Shown: positions 1-9,469, numbered from the stretch's first letter. The stretch is 64,000 nt of DNA from Kocuria rosea (GCF_006094695.1 NZ_CP035103.1:1116001-1180000); one strand, 5' to 3'. Translations and numbers: made by a program. The notes: generated by a model from the letters alone, not told the origin.

Positions 1-718
1 CCCGCGGCTGTCGGTCAAGGTCCGGGACGAGCTCGTGTCCTTCGGCGCGCCCGGCGAGCTCGAGGTCGACGAGCACGGCGTGGTCGGCGGCGGCACCCGC
101 CTGGCGCCCGACGCCGTGGACGAGCTCGTGGCCCGCCGCGGCGAGGACGTCGTGTTCTTCGACGGGCGCAACGCCCACGAGGCCCGGATCGGGCGCTTCC
201 GCGGGGCCGTGGTCCCGGACGTGGCGCACACCCGCGACTTCGTGGCCGAGCTGGACTCCGGGAAGTACGACCACCTCAAGACCCGGCCCGTGGTCACCTA
301 CTGCACCGGCGGGATCCGGTGCGAGGTGCTCTCCGCACTGATGCGCAACCGCGGCTTCCAGGAGGTCTACCAGCTCGACGGCGGCATCGCCGAGTACGGC
401 CGCGAGCGCGGGGACCGGGGGCTGTGGGAGGGGTCCCTGTACGTCTTCGACCGGCGCATGCACGTGCGGTTCACCCCGGCCGCGGTCACGATCGGGCGCT
501 GCGACCGGTGCGCCGGCCCCGCGAACCGCTTCGTCAACTGCGCGGACGGCACCTGCCGCGCCCTCGTGCTCGCGTGCCCGGCCTGCCTCGAGGAGCGGCC
601 GCGGCTCACCTGCCCGGCCGGGTGCGGCACCGCCACGGCACCGGGGGCCGGCGACGGCGCCCCGGTCGCCGTCGCACCCGCCCCCGCACCCGTGCCCGTG
701 CCGACGGGCGCCGCATGA
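1..718 (+). CDS. trhO: tRNA uridine(34) hydroxylase TrhO (rhodanese family), 5' end missing
   Basis: TrhO (formerly YceA) makes 5-hydroxyuridine at position 34 of some tRNAs in an oxygen-dependent reaction. The frame is open from base 2 and begins [15 protein letters not shown], the conserved entry to the rhodanese domain, so the true start lies left of the window; the GTG at 35 is internal. The rhodanese active loop reads YCTGGIRCE, with the likely catalytic Cys at bases 302-304. The C-terminal part has a cysteine-rich block (CDRC, CADGTC, CPAC, CPAGC) typical of this family, followed by an Ala/Pro/Val-rich tail. The stop overlaps the next start as ATGA at 715-718, so the two genes are probably translationally coupled. 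The family assignment is firm; the tRNA role is taken from the family. Confidence 0.9.
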   Translation, partial: PRLSVKVRDELVSFGAPGELEVDEHGVVGGGTRLAPDAVDELVARRGEDVVFFDGRNAHEARIGRFRGAVVPDVAHTRDFVAELDSGKYDHLKTRPVVTYCTGGIRCEVLSALMRNRGFQEVYQLDGGIAEYGRERGDRGLWEGSLYVFDRRMHVRFTPAAVTIGRCDRCAGPANRFVNCADGTCRALVLACPACLEERPRLTCPAGCGTATAPGAGDGAPVAVAPAPAPVPVPTGAA

Positions 719-2373
719 GCCCCGCCGCCCCCGGCCCCTCGGCGGCACCGGCCTTCTCCCGGGTCCCGGGGACCCCCGTCTCCGACGACCCGCGGGCGCC
801 GGCCGAGCTGCACGACGCCCTCCGCCGGACGGGCTTCACCCACGACCGCGTGGCGGAGCTGCTGGGGGAGGCCGCCATGGACGCGCTCGCACGGGACCAG
901 GCGGTGCCCGCCCTGCGGGTCCTCGAGCCGGCCCTCCGCACGCCCGGGCACCCGGACCGGGGCCTCGCCGGGGTCGTCTCGCTCTTCCTGCTCGGCCGCA
1001 CCGTCCCCGCGGAGACGCTCGCGCCCGCCCCGGTGCGCCCGGAGCAGCTCGTGGGCCTGGGCCTCGCCGAGGAGACGGAGGGCGGGCTGCGCTCCACCGT
1101 GGACCTGCGCCCCCACGCCTCCGACGACGGGACGGAGCTGTACGTGGCGAGCGACCTGGGGGAGTCCCAGCGCCCCGGCGTGCTGCGCCGCGACCACGTG
1201 CTGGGCATCGGCCAGGCCTCCCTGACGCTGGCCCAGACGACCGACCGCCGCCGGGTGGACCGGGCGCTGGACCTGGGGACCGGGTGCGGCATCCAGGCGT
1301 TCCACCTGCTCGCGCACGCGGGGCACGTGACCGCCACCGACGTCTCGGACCGGGCCCTGGGCTTCACCCGGTTCAACCTGCTGCTCAACGCGCAGGCGCT
1401 CGGGATCGACCCCGACCGGCTCGAGGACCGCGTGAGCCTGCGGGCGGGATCCCTCCTGGAGCCCGTGCGCGGTGAGCGGTTCGACCTCGTGGTGTCCAAC
1501 CCGCCGTTCGTCATCACCCCGCGCCCCGCCGGGGAGACCCCTCTCGACCGCTACACCTACCGGGACGGCGGTCTGCCGGGGGACCGGATCGTGGCCGACC
1601 TGGTGCGGGGGCTGCCCGGGGTCATGGCCCCCGGGGCCACTGCCCACCTGCTCGGCAACTGGGAGGTCCTCGCCCCGCCGCCCGGGGACGCGCGGCCGGC
1701 CGCCGAGCGCTGGGCGCAGCGGCCCGAGCAGTGGGTGCCCGAGGGCGTCGACGCCTGGTTCGTCCAGCGGGAGCTGGCCGGCCCGGAGGAGTACGCCGAG
1801 ACGTGGCTGCGGGACGCGGCGGAGTCCCGCGACCTCGAGCACTACGAACGCGCCTACCGCGCCTATCTCGACGACTTCGCCGCCCGCGGCGTCGAGGCCG
1901 TTGGCTTCGGGATGATCCGCCTCCGCCGCCCGTCCCGGGCCCGGCCCGGGGGCGCGCTCCGCCGCTTCGAGCACGTCCCCCACCCGGTCCAGCAGCCGCT
2001 CGCCCCCGCGCTCGCCGCCGCGTGGGAACGGGCCGACTGGCTCGCCGCGCACCCCCAGGACTGGCTGGACGCCCACCTCGTGGCCGCCGAGGACGTCACC
2101 GAGGAGCGCCACCAGCGCCCCGGCGCGGAGCACCCCGGCGTGATCCTGCTCCGGCAGGGGGCCGGGCTGCGCCGGACCGTGGTGCTCTCGAGCGAGGCCG
2201 CGGGCTTCGCCGGGGCCTGCGACGGCGAGCTGAGCGCCCGGCAGATCTTCGGGGCGCTCGCCGCCCTGCTGGACTGGGCGGGCGAGGAGCGGCAGCGGCT
2301 GACCGAGGAGGTCCGGCACCTCGTGCTCGACGGCTTCCTCGTGCCGCAGGAGCCGGTGCCGCCCGCCGCCTGA
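715..2373 (+). CDS. class I SAM-dependent methyltransferase with NPPF motif
   Basis: This is a predicted S-adenosylmethionine-dependent methyltransferase of 552 residues. The SAM-binding motif I is [11 protein letters not shown] near residue 186, and the catalytic-type NPPF motif is near residue 262. NPPF/NPPY enzymes methylate exocyclic or amide nitrogens, as in HemK/PrmC, RsmC and RlmG, so an rRNA base or a protein glutamine is the likely target, but the substrate cannot be told from sequence. Long extra domains sit before (about residues 20-160) and after the Rossmann core, an arrangement seen in actinobacterial homologues with uncharacterised flanking domains. It starts at ATG 715 inside the trhO stop, implying coupling with another RNA-modification gene. 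The much longer open frame upstream of 715 is only compositional. Confidence 0.85.
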   Translation: MSPAAPGPSAAPAFSRVPGTPVSDDPRAPAELHDALRRTGFTHDRVAELLGEAAMDALARDQAVPALRVLEPALRTPGHPDRGLAGVVSLFLLGRTVPAETLAPAPVRPEQLVGLGLAEETEGGLRSTVDLRPHASDDGTELYVASDLGESQRPGVLRRDHVLGIGQASLTLAQTTDRRRVDRALDLGTGCGIQAFHLLAHAGHVTATDVSDRALGFTRFNLLLNAQALGIDPDRLEDRVSLRAGSLLEPVRGERFDLVVSNPPFVITPRPAGETPLDRYTYRDGGLPGDRIVADLVRGLPGVMAPGATAHLLGNWEVLAPPPGDARPAAERWAQRPEQWVPEGVDAWFVQRELAGPEEYAETWLRDAAESRDLEHYERAYRAYLDDFAARGVEAVGFGMIRLRRPSRARPGGALRRFEHVPHPVQQPLAPALAAAWERADWLAAHPQDWLDAHLVAAEDVTEERHQRPGAEHPGVILLRQGAGLRRTVVLSSEAAGFAGACDGELSARQIFGALAALLDWAGEERQRLTEEVRHLVLDGFLVPQEPVPPAA

Positions 2374-2433
2374 GCGACGTTGTGGGCGGATGAGCAGGCG
2401 GCGCCGCGACGGTGGGGGTGGGAGGATGGGAGC

Positions 2434-2871
2434 ATGAGCATCGGAGACAACCTGAACCCCATCAAGACCCTCGACAAGGACACCGTCTGGCAGCTCCTCG
2501 AGCAGCACCCCTTCGGCCGGCTGGCCGTCGAGGCCGCCGGTCTCGTGGACATCTTCCCGGTGAACTACGTGGTCCACCAGCGCAAGCTGTACTTCCGCAC
2601 GGCCCAGGGCTCCAAGCTCTCGAGCCTCATCGTCAACGACCAGGTGGCGTTCGAGATCGACGAGGTCTCGGAGGAGCACGTCGTGCGCTCCGTGGTGGTC
2701 CACGGCCGGGCCCGCCGGCTCGAGACGCGCGCCGAGATCGACGCCGCGGAGGAGCTGCCGCTCAGGCCGTGGGCGCCCACGCTGAAGTACAACTTCGTGG
2801 TCATCGACGTGGAGCACGCCACGGGCCGCGAGTTCACGATCGGCGACGAGCCCGAGCGCTACCCCTCCTGA
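2434..2871 (+). CDS. pyridoxamine 5'-phosphate oxidase-fold (flavin/F420 split-barrel) protein
   Basis: This small split-barrel protein of 145 residues belongs to the PPOX-like/flavin-binding family. Features include the N-terminal LLEQHPFGRLAV strand, VDIFPVNYVVHQ, YFRTAQGSKLSSL (typical phosphate or flavin contact) and VVVHGRARRL. Such proteins bind FMN, F420 or haem; the true substrate is unknown and the enzyme need not be a PNP oxidase. I chose ATG 2434 over an upstream in-frame start at 2380 because conserved sequence begins there. A GAGGAT hexamer at 2422-2427 ends 6 bases before this ATG, resembling the leaderless promoters elsewhere in the window but lacking the first T. A GC hairpin follows the stop. 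Confidence 0.8.
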   Translation: MSIGDNLNPIKTLDKDTVWQLLEQHPFGRLAVEAAGLVDIFPVNYVVHQRKLYFRTAQGSKLSSLIVNDQVAFEIDEVSEEHVVRSVVVHGRARRLETRAEIDAAEELPLRPWAPTLKYNFVVIDVEHATGREFTIGDEPERYPS

Positions 2872-2879
2872 GACCGGTC

Positions 2880-2904
2880 CGGGCCGCCCGGGCCGGGCGG
2901 CCCG
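2880..2904. terminator. GC-rich hairpin after the PPOX-fold gene
   Basis: An 11-bp perfect stem with a 3-base loop lies 9 bases after the stop codon. There is no T-run after it, so it is a terminator-like hairpin of the kind common in high-GC actinobacteria. It also separates this gene from topA. Confidence 0.45.
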
Positions 2905-3070
2905 CGCGGCCCGCCCGGGGACGCCGATGTCCTCCGGGTCCCCGCCGCGCGGGGGTTGACGGCGGTGAGGCGTTATGGTGGAGCGCAACGGCGGGCCGAC
3001 GCCCGCCCGTTCGACCCGACGTCCAGCAGCGCCGCGGCCCGCGGCACCGCGGACCGCAGCAAGGAGTACC

Positions 3071-5902
3071 GTGCCAACGAAGGCCACCCAGAGCCCGGGA
3101 ACGGGCAAGAGCCTGCTCATCGTGGAGTCCCCCTCCAAGGTCAAGACCATCGCCGGGTACCTCGGCGACGCCTACGAGGTCGAGTCCTCGATGGGGCACA
3201 TCCGCGACCTCCCGCAGCCCTCGGAGCTGCCGGCGGAGCTCAAGAAGGGTCCCTACGGCAAGTTCGCGGTGGACGTGGAGCACGGCTTCGAGCCGTACTA
3301 CGTGGTGAACCCGGACAAGAAGAAGAAGGTCACCGAGCTCCGGCGCAAGCTCAAGGACGCGGACGCCCTCTACCTCGCCACCGACGGCGACCGCGAGGGG
3401 GAGGCCATCGCGTGGCACCTCCTGGAGGTGCTCAAGCCCAAGATCCCCGTCTACCGGCTGACCTTCTCCGAGATCACCCGCGAGGCCATCGAGCGGGCCT
3501 TCGGGGAGCTGCGCGAGCTCGACCAGGACCTGGTCGACGCGCAGGAGACCCGGCGCATCCTCGACCGGCTCTACGGCTACGAGATCTCCCCGGTGCTGTG
3601 GCGCAAGATCGCCTCGGGCCTGTCCGCCGGGCGCGTGCAGTCCGTGGCCACCCGCCTGGTCGTGGAGCGGGAGCGCAAGCGCATGGCATTCGTGCCCGCC
3701 GACTACTGGGACCTCAGCGGGACGTTCGCGCGCACCGACGGCGAGGACGCCGGCACCGCCTTCAGCGCCCGGCTCTCCTCCGTGGACGGCAAGCGGGTGG
3801 CGGGCGGCCGCGACTTCGGCGACGACGGAGTGCTCAAGGGCGCCGCGGACAAGCTCGCGCACCTGGACGAGCAGGCCGCCCGCGAACTGGCCGCCGGTCT
3901 CGAGGACGCGGCGTTCACGGTCCGGTCGCTGGAGACCAAGCCCTACACACGCCGCCCGGCCGCCCCGTTCACCACCTCCACGCTGCAGCAGGAGGCGGCG
4001 CGCAAGCTGCGCTTCACCTCCCGCACCACCATGCAGGTGGCGCAGAAGCTGTACGAGAACGGCTACATCACCTACATGCGCACCGACTCCGTGGCGCTGT
4101 CCGACCAGGCGGTCACGGCCGCCCGGCGCCAGGCCACGGAGCTCTACGGCGCCGACTTCGTGCCCGGCTCCCCGCGGCTCTACAGCTCCAAGTCGAAGAA
4201 CGCGCAGGAGGCGCACGAGGCCGTGCGCCCCGCGGGGGACTCCTTCCGCGCCCCGAACCAGGTCCGCGGCGAGCTCTCCGCGGACGCGTTCCGGCTCTAC
4301 GAGCTGATCTGGAAGCGCACCGTGGCCTCCCAGATGGCCGATGCCAAGGGGTCGACGGCGACCGTCCGGCTCGGGGCGACGTCCTCCGCCGGCCGGGACG
4401 CCGAGTTCTCCGCGTCCGGCACCGTCATCACGTTCCGCGGCTTCCTGGCCGCCTACGAGGAGGGCCGGGACGAGGACCCCGCCACGGACAAGGACGGCGC
4501 CAAGGACGGCGACAAGCGGCTCCCGCGGATGGCCGAGGGCGACCGCCTGGACGCCACCGAGGTCGAGGCGGACGGGCACCGCACCTCGCCGCCGCCGCGC
4601 TACACCGAGGCGTCCCTCGTGAAGGTCCTCGACGAGCTCGGCATCGGCCGGCCCTCGACCTACGCGGCGACCATCTCCACGATCATGGACCGCGGCTACG
4701 TCCGCGTGCGGGGCTCCGCGCTCATCCCCTCGTGGACCGCGTTCTCCGTGGTGCGCCTGCTCGAGGAGCACTTCTCCGACTACGTGGACTACGACTTCAC
4801 GGCGGAGATGGAGGAGGGCCTCGACCGGATCGCCCGCGGCGAGGAGGACAGCACCGACTGGCTGCAGGACTTCTACTTCGGCTCCCAGGGCCACGAGAAC
4901 GGGCTCAAGCCCATCGTCGACGACCTCGGCGAGATCGACGCCCGCGCCGTGAACTCCATCCCCGTGACCGAGGACATCACCCTGCGGGTCGGCAAGTTCG
5001 GCCCCTACCTGGAGGTGGCCGGCGCCGTCGACCCGGAGACCGGGGAGATCACCGGCCCGATCCGGGCCAACGTGCCGGAGGACCTCGCCCCCGACGAGCT
5101 CACGCCCGACAAGGCGCGCGAGCTCATCGAGACGGGCAAGGCCGACGGCCGGGAGCTCGGCCGCGACCCCGTGACCGGGCGCGCCATCGTGGCCAAGGAC
5201 GGCCGCTACGGGCCCTACGTCACCGAGGTGATCCCCGAGCCCACCGCCGAGGAGCTCGCGGCCCAGCCCGTCGAGTACTACAAGAACGGCAAGCCCAAGC
5301 CCCCGAAGAAGCCGGTCAAGGAGAAGCCCCGCACGGGCTCCCTGCTCTCCACGATGACGCTGCAGGACGTGACCCTCGAGGACGCGCTCAAGATCCTGTC
5401 CCTGCCGCGCACGCTGGGCACGGACGCCGAGGGCAACGAGATCACGGTGCAGAACGGCCGCTTCGGCCCCTACCTGAAGAAGGGCGGCGACTCGCGCTCA
5501 CTGCAGTCCGAGGAGCAGCTGTTCACGGTCACCCTCGACGAGGCCCTGGCGATCTACGCCCAGCCCAAGCAGCGCGGCCGCGGCGCCGCCAAGCCTCCGC
5601 TCGCGGACCTCGGCACCGACCAGATCACGGAACGGCCCATGGTCATCAAGGACGGGCGCTTCGGCCCCTACATCACCGACGGCGAGACCAACGTGACGGT
5701 CCCGCGCGGCGAGACCGTGGAGCAGATCACGCCGGCGCGCGCCAGCCAGCTGCTCGCGGAGAAGCGCGCCCAGGGCCCCGCCCCGAAGAAGACGGCCCGG
5801 TCCACGGCCAAGGGGACGACGACCAGGAGCAGCACGGCGAAGAAGAGCACGGCCAAGAAGCCCGCGGCGGCCAAGCCCGCCCGCGCCGGGTCCAAGGGCT
5901 GA
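3071..5902 (+). CDS. topA: DNA topoisomerase I
   Basis: TopA relaxes negatively supercoiled DNA through a transient 5'-phosphotyrosine link. The TOPRIM domain opens with LLIVESPSKVKTIAGYL and SSMGHIRDLP, with TDGDREGEAIAWHL carrying the acidic metal ligands. The active-site tyrosine lies in YITYMRTDS at about residue 335. The C-terminal region has repeated GRFGPY-type topoisomerase C repeats (VGKFGPY, DGRYGPY, NGRFGPY, DGRFGPY) instead of zinc fingers, and ends in a Lys/Ser/Thr/Ala-rich basic tail, as usual in actinobacteria. The start is GTG 3071, preceded by AAGGAG at 3061-3066; an in-frame ATG at 2975 would add 32 non-conserved residues and has no ribosome binding site. The length of 943 residues is normal. 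Confidence 0.95.
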   Translation: MPTKATQSPGTGKSLLIVESPSKVKTIAGYLGDAYEVESSMGHIRDLPQPSELPAELKKGPYGKFAVDVEHGFEPYYVVNPDKKKKVTELRRKLKDADALYLATDGDREGEAIAWHLLEVLKPKIPVYRLTFSEITREAIERAFGELRELDQDLVDAQETRRILDRLYGYEISPVLWRKIASGLSAGRVQSVATRLVVERERKRMAFVPADYWDLSGTFARTDGEDAGTAFSARLSSVDGKRVAGGRDFGDDGVLKGAADKLAHLDEQAARELAAGLEDAAFTVRSLETKPYTRRPAAPFTTSTLQQEAARKLRFTSRTTMQVAQKLYENGYITYMRTDSVALSDQAVTAARRQATELYGADFVPGSPRLYSSKSKNAQEAHEAVRPAGDSFRAPNQVRGELSADAFRLYELIWKRTVASQMADAKGSTATVRLGATSSAGRDAEFSASGTVITFRGFLAAYEEGRDEDPATDKDGAKDGDKRLPRMAEGDRLDATEVEADGHRTSPPPRYTEASLVKVLDELGIGRPSTYAATISTIMDRGYVRVRGSALIPSWTAFSVVRLLEEHFSDYVDYDFTAEMEEGLDRIARGEEDSTDWLQDFYFGSQGHENGLKPIVDDLGEIDARAVNSIPVTEDITLRVGKFGPYLEVAGAVDPETGEITGPIRANVPEDLAPDELTPDKARELIETGKADGRELGRDPVTGRAIVAKDGRYGPYVTEVIPEPTAEELAAQPVEYYKNGKPKPPKKPVKEKPRTGSLLSTMTLQDVTLEDALKILSLPRTLGTDAEGNEITVQNGRFGPYLKKGGDSRSLQSEEQLFTVTLDEALAIYAQPKQRGRGAAKPPLADLGTDQITERPMVIKDGRFGPYITDGETNVTVPRGETVEQITPARASQLLAEKRAQGPAPKKTARSTAKGTTTRSSTAKKSTAKKPAAAKPARAGSKG

Positions 5903-5952
5903 TCCGCTCCGCACGCGCGGGACGGACACGGAACTCGAAGGAGCACCACGGC

Positions 5953-6930
5953 ATGCGTCTCGGAGTCCTCGACGTGGGGTCGAACACCGTCCACCTCCTC
6001 CTGCTCGACGTCTACCCGGGCTCCCGGCCCGAGCCGTACGCGTCCCACAAGCTCGCCCTGCGGCTGGTGCAGTACCTCGACGCCGACGGCAACATCTCCG
6101 ACGCCGGCCGGGACGCCCTCACCGCGTTCGTGGTCGAGGCCCGGGACTTCGCCGTGGACAACCGGGCCGAGGACTTCCTCGCCTTCGCGACCTCCGCGAT
6201 CCGCGAGGCCGGCAACGGGGCGCAGGTGCTGGACCACGTGCAGTCCCGCTCCGGCGTGACCCTCACGGAGCTGGCCGGGGACCAGGAGGCGGCCGTGACG
6301 TTCTTCGCGGTGCGCCGCTGGTTCGGCTGGGGCGCGGGGACCGTTCTCGACCTCGACATCGGCGGCGGGTCCTTCGAGATGGCCCTGGGGGACAACGCGC
6401 TGCCCACCGTGGCGACCTCGGTGCCGCTCGGCGCGGGGCGGCTCACCCGCACCTTCGTCGCCGGGGACGTCGCGACCCCGAAGGAGATGAAGGCCCTGCG
6501 CAAGCACGTGCGCCAGGAGCTCCGGCCCGCGGTCGACCGGGTCCGCGCGGCCGGGGAGCCCACCTGCGTGGCCGGCACCTCCAAGACGTTCCGCTCCCTG
6601 GCCCGGATCTGCGGCGCGGCGCCGTACGAGATGGGCCCGTACGTGCCCCGCACCCTCCACCTCGAGGACCTGCGGCTGTGGACCCGCCGGATGGAGGCCA
6701 TGTCCCCGGAGGAGCGCGCCGAGCTGCCGGGGGTCTCCGCCGCACGGGCCCGGCAGATCCTCGCCGGCGCCGTGGTGGCGGAGTCGGCGATGGACGCCTA
6801 CGGCGTCGAGTCGATCCGGATCTGCCCGTGGGCGCTCCGCGAGGGACTGATCCTGCGCCGCCTGGACCAGCTGAGCAGCCACTCCGACGTCCGCACCGTG
6901 GACCCCCGGCACCTGGTGGGTGCGGCATGA
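5953..6930 (+). CDS. Ppx/GppA family phosphatase (exopolyphosphatase / pppGpp phosphohydrolase)
   Basis: This 325-residue ASKHA-fold phosphatase hydrolyses terminal phosphates from polyphosphate or pppGpp. It shows the phosphate-1 motif GVLDVGSNTVHLLL at the N terminus, the ATSAIREAGN region, and the phosphate-2 motif DIGGGSFEM. It is the short two-domain form found in actinobacteria (compare M. tuberculosis Rv0496), without the C-terminal HD-like extension of E. coli Ppx. A good ribosome binding site (GAAGGAG) ends 9 bases before ATG 5953. Its stop overlaps the ATG of the next gene (ATGA, 6927-6930), so the two are coupled. Whether it prefers polyphosphate or pppGpp cannot be decided here. 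Confidence 0.9.
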   Translation: MRLGVLDVGSNTVHLLLLDVYPGSRPEPYASHKLALRLVQYLDADGNISDAGRDALTAFVVEARDFAVDNRAEDFLAFATSAIREAGNGAQVLDHVQSRSGVTLTELAGDQEAAVTFFAVRRWFGWGAGTVLDLDIGGGSFEMALGDNALPTVATSVPLGAGRLTRTFVAGDVATPKEMKALRKHVRQELRPAVDRVRAAGEPTCVAGTSKTFRSLARICGAAPYEMGPYVPRTLHLEDLRLWTRRMEAMSPEERAELPGVSAARARQILAGAVVAESAMDAYGVESIRICPWALREGLILRRLDQLSSHSDVRTVDPRHLVGAA

Positions 6931-7802
6931 GCGAGCAGCAGGGCGCCGCCCCGGAGCCGTACCGTCCGCACGTGGCGCTGTCCACCAGCTCCCTCTATCC
7001 GCTCGGGGTGCCGGAGACCTTCGAGGCGGCCGTGGAGCTGGGCTACGACAGCGTGGAGGTGCTCGTCACGCACGAGCGGATGAGCCAGCTCACCCACCAG
7101 CTGCAGGACCTCGTGCAGCGCCACCAGCTCCCCATCTCGACCATCCACGCCCCGACCCTGCTGCTGACCCAGCAGGTGTGGGGCAAGTCGTGGACCAAGA
7201 TCCAGATGGCGGCCGCGCTCACCGAGCAGGTGGGCGCGGAGGTCGTCGTGGTCCACCCGCCCTTCCGGTGGCAGCGCCGGTACGCCGCGAACTTCGTGGA
7301 GGGGGTGCGGGTGGTCTCCCAGGCCACCGGCGTGAAGATCTCCGTGGAGAACATGTACCCCTGGCGGGTCCGCGGCCGCGACACCGTGGTCTACGCCCCG
7401 CACTACAGCCCGCTGGGCCTGGACTACGACTGGGTGACGTGGGACTTCTCGCACGCCGCCACCGCCCGGATGGACTCCCTGGCCGCCATCCGGGAACTGG
7501 GCCCCCGGCTGGGCCACGTCCACCTGACCGACGGGTCGGGGGAGACCACGGCGGACGAGCACCTGCTGCCCGGCCACGGGGTGCAGCCGGTGGCCGAGTC
7601 CCTCGAGTTCCTCGCCTCCACCCGGTGGCAGGGCATCATCGGGGTCGAGGTCTCGACCCGCCGCTCGAAGAACGCCGACGAGCGCACCCAGTGGCTCGCG
7701 GAGTCCCTCGAGTTCGCCCGCCGGCACACGAGCCGCTCCGACGGCGCCCCGAGCGCCGGCGGCCCCGACGGCACGGAGGGCGCGGACGGCAGCCGGGGCT
7801 GA
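6927..7802 (+). CDS. sugar phosphate isomerase/epimerase-like TIM barrel protein
   Basis: This 291-residue protein has the xylose-isomerase-like (AP endonuclease 2) TIM-barrel fold. Visible strands carry metal-ligand residues: VEVLVTHERM, ISTIHAPTLL, VVVHPPFRWQ, ISVENMYPWR, WDFSHAATAR, HVHLTDGSGE, LPGHGVQP and GVEVSTR. The Glu, Asp, His and second Glu ligands expected for this superfamily are present. The substrate is unknown. Its position between a Ppx phosphatase and proC matches M. tuberculosis Rv0498. The start overlaps the preceding stop by four bases. The last 25 or so residues are Gly/Asp/Ser-rich and probably disordered. Confidence 0.8.
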   Translation: MSEQQGAAPEPYRPHVALSTSSLYPLGVPETFEAAVELGYDSVEVLVTHERMSQLTHQLQDLVQRHQLPISTIHAPTLLLTQQVWGKSWTKIQMAAALTEQVGAEVVVVHPPFRWQRRYAANFVEGVRVVSQATGVKISVENMYPWRVRGRDTVVYAPHYSPLGLDYDWVTWDFSHAATARMDSLAAIRELGPRLGHVHLTDGSGETTADEHLLPGHGVQPVAESLEFLASTRWQGIIGVEVSTRRSKNADERTQWLAESLEFARRHTSRSDGAPSAGGPDGTEGADGSRG

Positions 7803-7838
7803 GGCCCGGGCGCACCCGGCCCGCCGGCCCGCCGGCGC

Positions 7839-7922
7839 CGTTCCCACCGTCCTGTTCCCACCGTCCCGTTCCCACCGTCCCGTTCCCACCGTTCCGATTC
7901 CACCGTTCCGATCCCACCGATG
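7839..7922. repeat. six tandem 14-bp repeats upstream of proC
   Basis: Six head-to-tail copies of a 14-base unit (consensus CGTTCCCACCGTCC) fill 7839-7922. The first three differ by only one base; the last three drift (ATTCC, ATCCC). The array ends directly at the proC ribosome binding site (GAGAGG, 7922-7927). It is non-coding and lies in the leader between the isomerase gene and proC, so copy-number changes could alter leader structure or promoter spacing. Confidence 0.9.
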
Positions 7923-7939
7923 AGAGGACCTCACCGACC

Positions 7940-8776
7940 ATGACCCCTGTGCTCGCCTTCCTGGGCTGCGGCTCCATGAACGGATCCATCCTGCGGGGGG
8001 TGCTGGCCTCCGGCGTGCCCGTCGAGCAGGTCCGGGCCACCGTCCGCTCCGCGGAGAGCGCCCGCCGGCTCGAGGACGAGACGGGCGTGCGGCCCTACGT
8101 CACCGGGGACGATCCCGAGGCCAACCGGCGGGCCGCCCGTGAGGCGGACGTCGTGCTGCTCGGCGTCAAGCCCGTCGGCATCCTCGACCTCGCCCGCGAG
8201 ATCGCCCCCGCCCTGCGCCCCGGCACGGTCGTGGCCTCCGTGGCGGCGGGGATCTCCGTCGGCGCCCTCGAGCGCGCCCTCCCCGCCGGCCAGCCGGTCG
8301 TGCGCACGATGCCGAACACACCCTCCAGCGTGGGCCGCGGGGTGGTCTCGGTGACCCCGGGGGCCGCCACCGGCCCCGAGCAGACGGAGGCCGTGCGCCG
8401 GGTGCTCGAGGCCGTGGGCACCGTGGTCGAGGTCCCCGAGGAGCAGGTGGACGCCGTGACCGGCGTCTCGGGCTCCGGGCCCGCCTACGTGTTCCTGCTG
8501 GCCGAGGCCATGCAGCAGGCGGGGGAGCGGATGGGGCTGCCGGCGGACGTCGCGCGGGTCCTCGCGAAGGAGACCGTCTCCGGCGCCGGGGAGCTGCTGC
8601 GCCCGGCGGAGGCCGACCCCGCGGCCCTGCGCAGGGCCGTCACGAGCCCCAAGGGCACCACGGACCGGGCCATCACGACCTTCCAGGACAACGGCTTCGA
8701 GGCTCTCGTGGCCTCCGCGGCCCGCGCCTCGGCGGACCGCTCCGCGGAGCTCACGCGCGAGTTCAGCGGCGACTGA
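7940..8776 (+). CDS. proC: pyrroline-5-carboxylate reductase
   Basis: ProC catalyses the last step of proline synthesis, reducing 1-pyrroline-5-carboxylate with NAD(P)H in the cytoplasm. The N-terminal Rossmann motif is FLGCGSMNGSIL, followed by VLLGVKP, RTMPNTP and the C-terminal signature GSGPAYVFLLAEAMQQAG. The length of 278 residues is normal. ATG 7940 has a GAGAGGA ribosome binding site 12 bases upstream, just after the 14-bp repeat array. In M. tuberculosis proC (Rv0500) also follows an isomerase-like gene and precedes the bS22-type gene. Here the two Ktr systems and other genes have come between. Confidence 0.95.
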   Translation: MTPVLAFLGCGSMNGSILRGVLASGVPVEQVRATVRSAESARRLEDETGVRPYVTGDDPEANRRAAREADVVLLGVKPVGILDLAREIAPALRPGTVVASVAAGISVGALERALPAGQPVVRTMPNTPSSVGRGVVSVTPGAATGPEQTEAVRRVLEAVGTVVEVPEEQVDAVTGVSGSGPAYVFLLAEAMQQAGERMGLPADVARVLAKETVSGAGELLRPAEADPAALRRAVTSPKGTTDRAITTFQDNGFEALVASAARASADRSAELTREFSGD

Positions 8777-8800
8777 GCCGCGGACCGGCCGGTCCCCGGG

Positions 8801-9469
8801 TCAGGGGCGGGCCGCGAAGCGCTCGAGCAGGTCCACGTGCCCCGAGACGATCAGCAGGTCGCGGGAGGTGACCTTGGTGTCGGGGCGGGCGTACGTGAAG
8901 TCCTCGCCCGGGGACTTCACGCCCACCACGGTCACGCCGTACTTGGAGCGGACGTTGGAGTCGCCCAGCGTGAAGCCCTGCACCTCCCGCGGCGGATACA
9001 TCTTGACGATCGCGAAGTCGTCGTCGAACTCGATGTAGTCCAGCAGCCGGCCCGAGACCAGGTGCGCGGTGCGCCGCCCGGCGTCCGCCTCGGGGAAGAT
9101 CACGTGGTGCGCCCCGATGCGGGAGAGGATCTTGCCGTGCGAGGGCGTGATGGCCTTCGCCCAGATCCGGCTCACGCCGAGGTCCACGAGGTTCGCCGTG
9201 ATGAGCACGCTCGACTCGATGGACGTGCCGACGCCCACCACGGCGGAGTCGAACTCGGCCGCTCCCAGCTGGCGCAGGGCGTCGATGTCCGTGGCCTCGG
9301 CCTCGACCACGTGGGTGAGCTGCCCGGAGAGCTTCTGGACCAGCTGGGCGTCCCGCTCCACGCCCAGGACCTCCCGGCCCTGGCGGGCGAGCTGGAGCGC
9401 GGTGGCGGTGCCGAAGCGGCCGAGGCCGATCACCAGGACGGGGACGCTGTGGGACGAACGGTCAGCCAA
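8801..9469 (-). CDS. ktrA: KtrA-type potassium uptake regulator (RCK/TrkA domain), copy 1
   Basis: This is a cytoplasmic gating subunit of a Ktr/Trk potassium transporter, 222 residues. The RCK_N Rossmann domain begins VLVIGLGRFGTATALQL with a conserved acidic residue after GVERD for nucleotide binding; the RCK_C domain occupies the last 75 or so residues. Family members form an octameric ring under the KtrB dimer and respond to ATP/ADP, and in many Gram-positives to c-di-AMP. The start ATG overlaps the end of ktrB by eight bases (ATGGCTGA), so the pair is cotranscribed in the order ktrB-ktrA. The gene is convergent with proC, separated by only 24 bases that contain a short GC palindrome. Confidence 0.9.
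   Translation of the reverse strand: MADRSSHSVPVLVIGLGRFGTATALQLARQGREVLGVERDAQLVQKLSGQLTHVVEAEATDIDALRQLGAAEFDSAVVGVGTSIESSVLITANLVDLGVSRIWAKAITPSHGKILSRIGAHHVIFPEADAGRRTAHLVSGRLLDYIEFDDDFAIVKMYPPREVQGFTLGDSNVRSKYGVTVVGVKSPGEDFTYARPDTKVTSRDLLIVSGHVDLLERFAARP

Noticed and set aside
2956..2979. TTGACG plus TATGGT as a topA promoter
   Set aside because: The spacer is only 12 bases, too short for a sigma-70 type promoter, although TATGGT alone could still act as a -10 element.
2975..3070. Longer TopA starting at ATG 2975
   Set aside because: The extra 32 residues are Arg/Pro/Ala noise, and the strong AAGGAG site points to GTG 3071.
367..3150. 927-codon open frame on the minus strand
   Set aside because: It lies antisense to trhO, the methyltransferase and the PPOX gene and its product is a low-complexity Arg/Gly/Val/Leu mix; a shadow of GC-rich codon bias.
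2834..4894. 686-codon minus-strand open frame across topA
   Set aside because: Antisense to the conserved TopA core with no recognisable motif; compositional artefact.
7839..7922. 14-bp repeats as MraZ boxes or a CRISPR array
   Set aside because: The units are contiguous without spacers, the period is 14 rather than 10, and no mraZ or cas gene is present.
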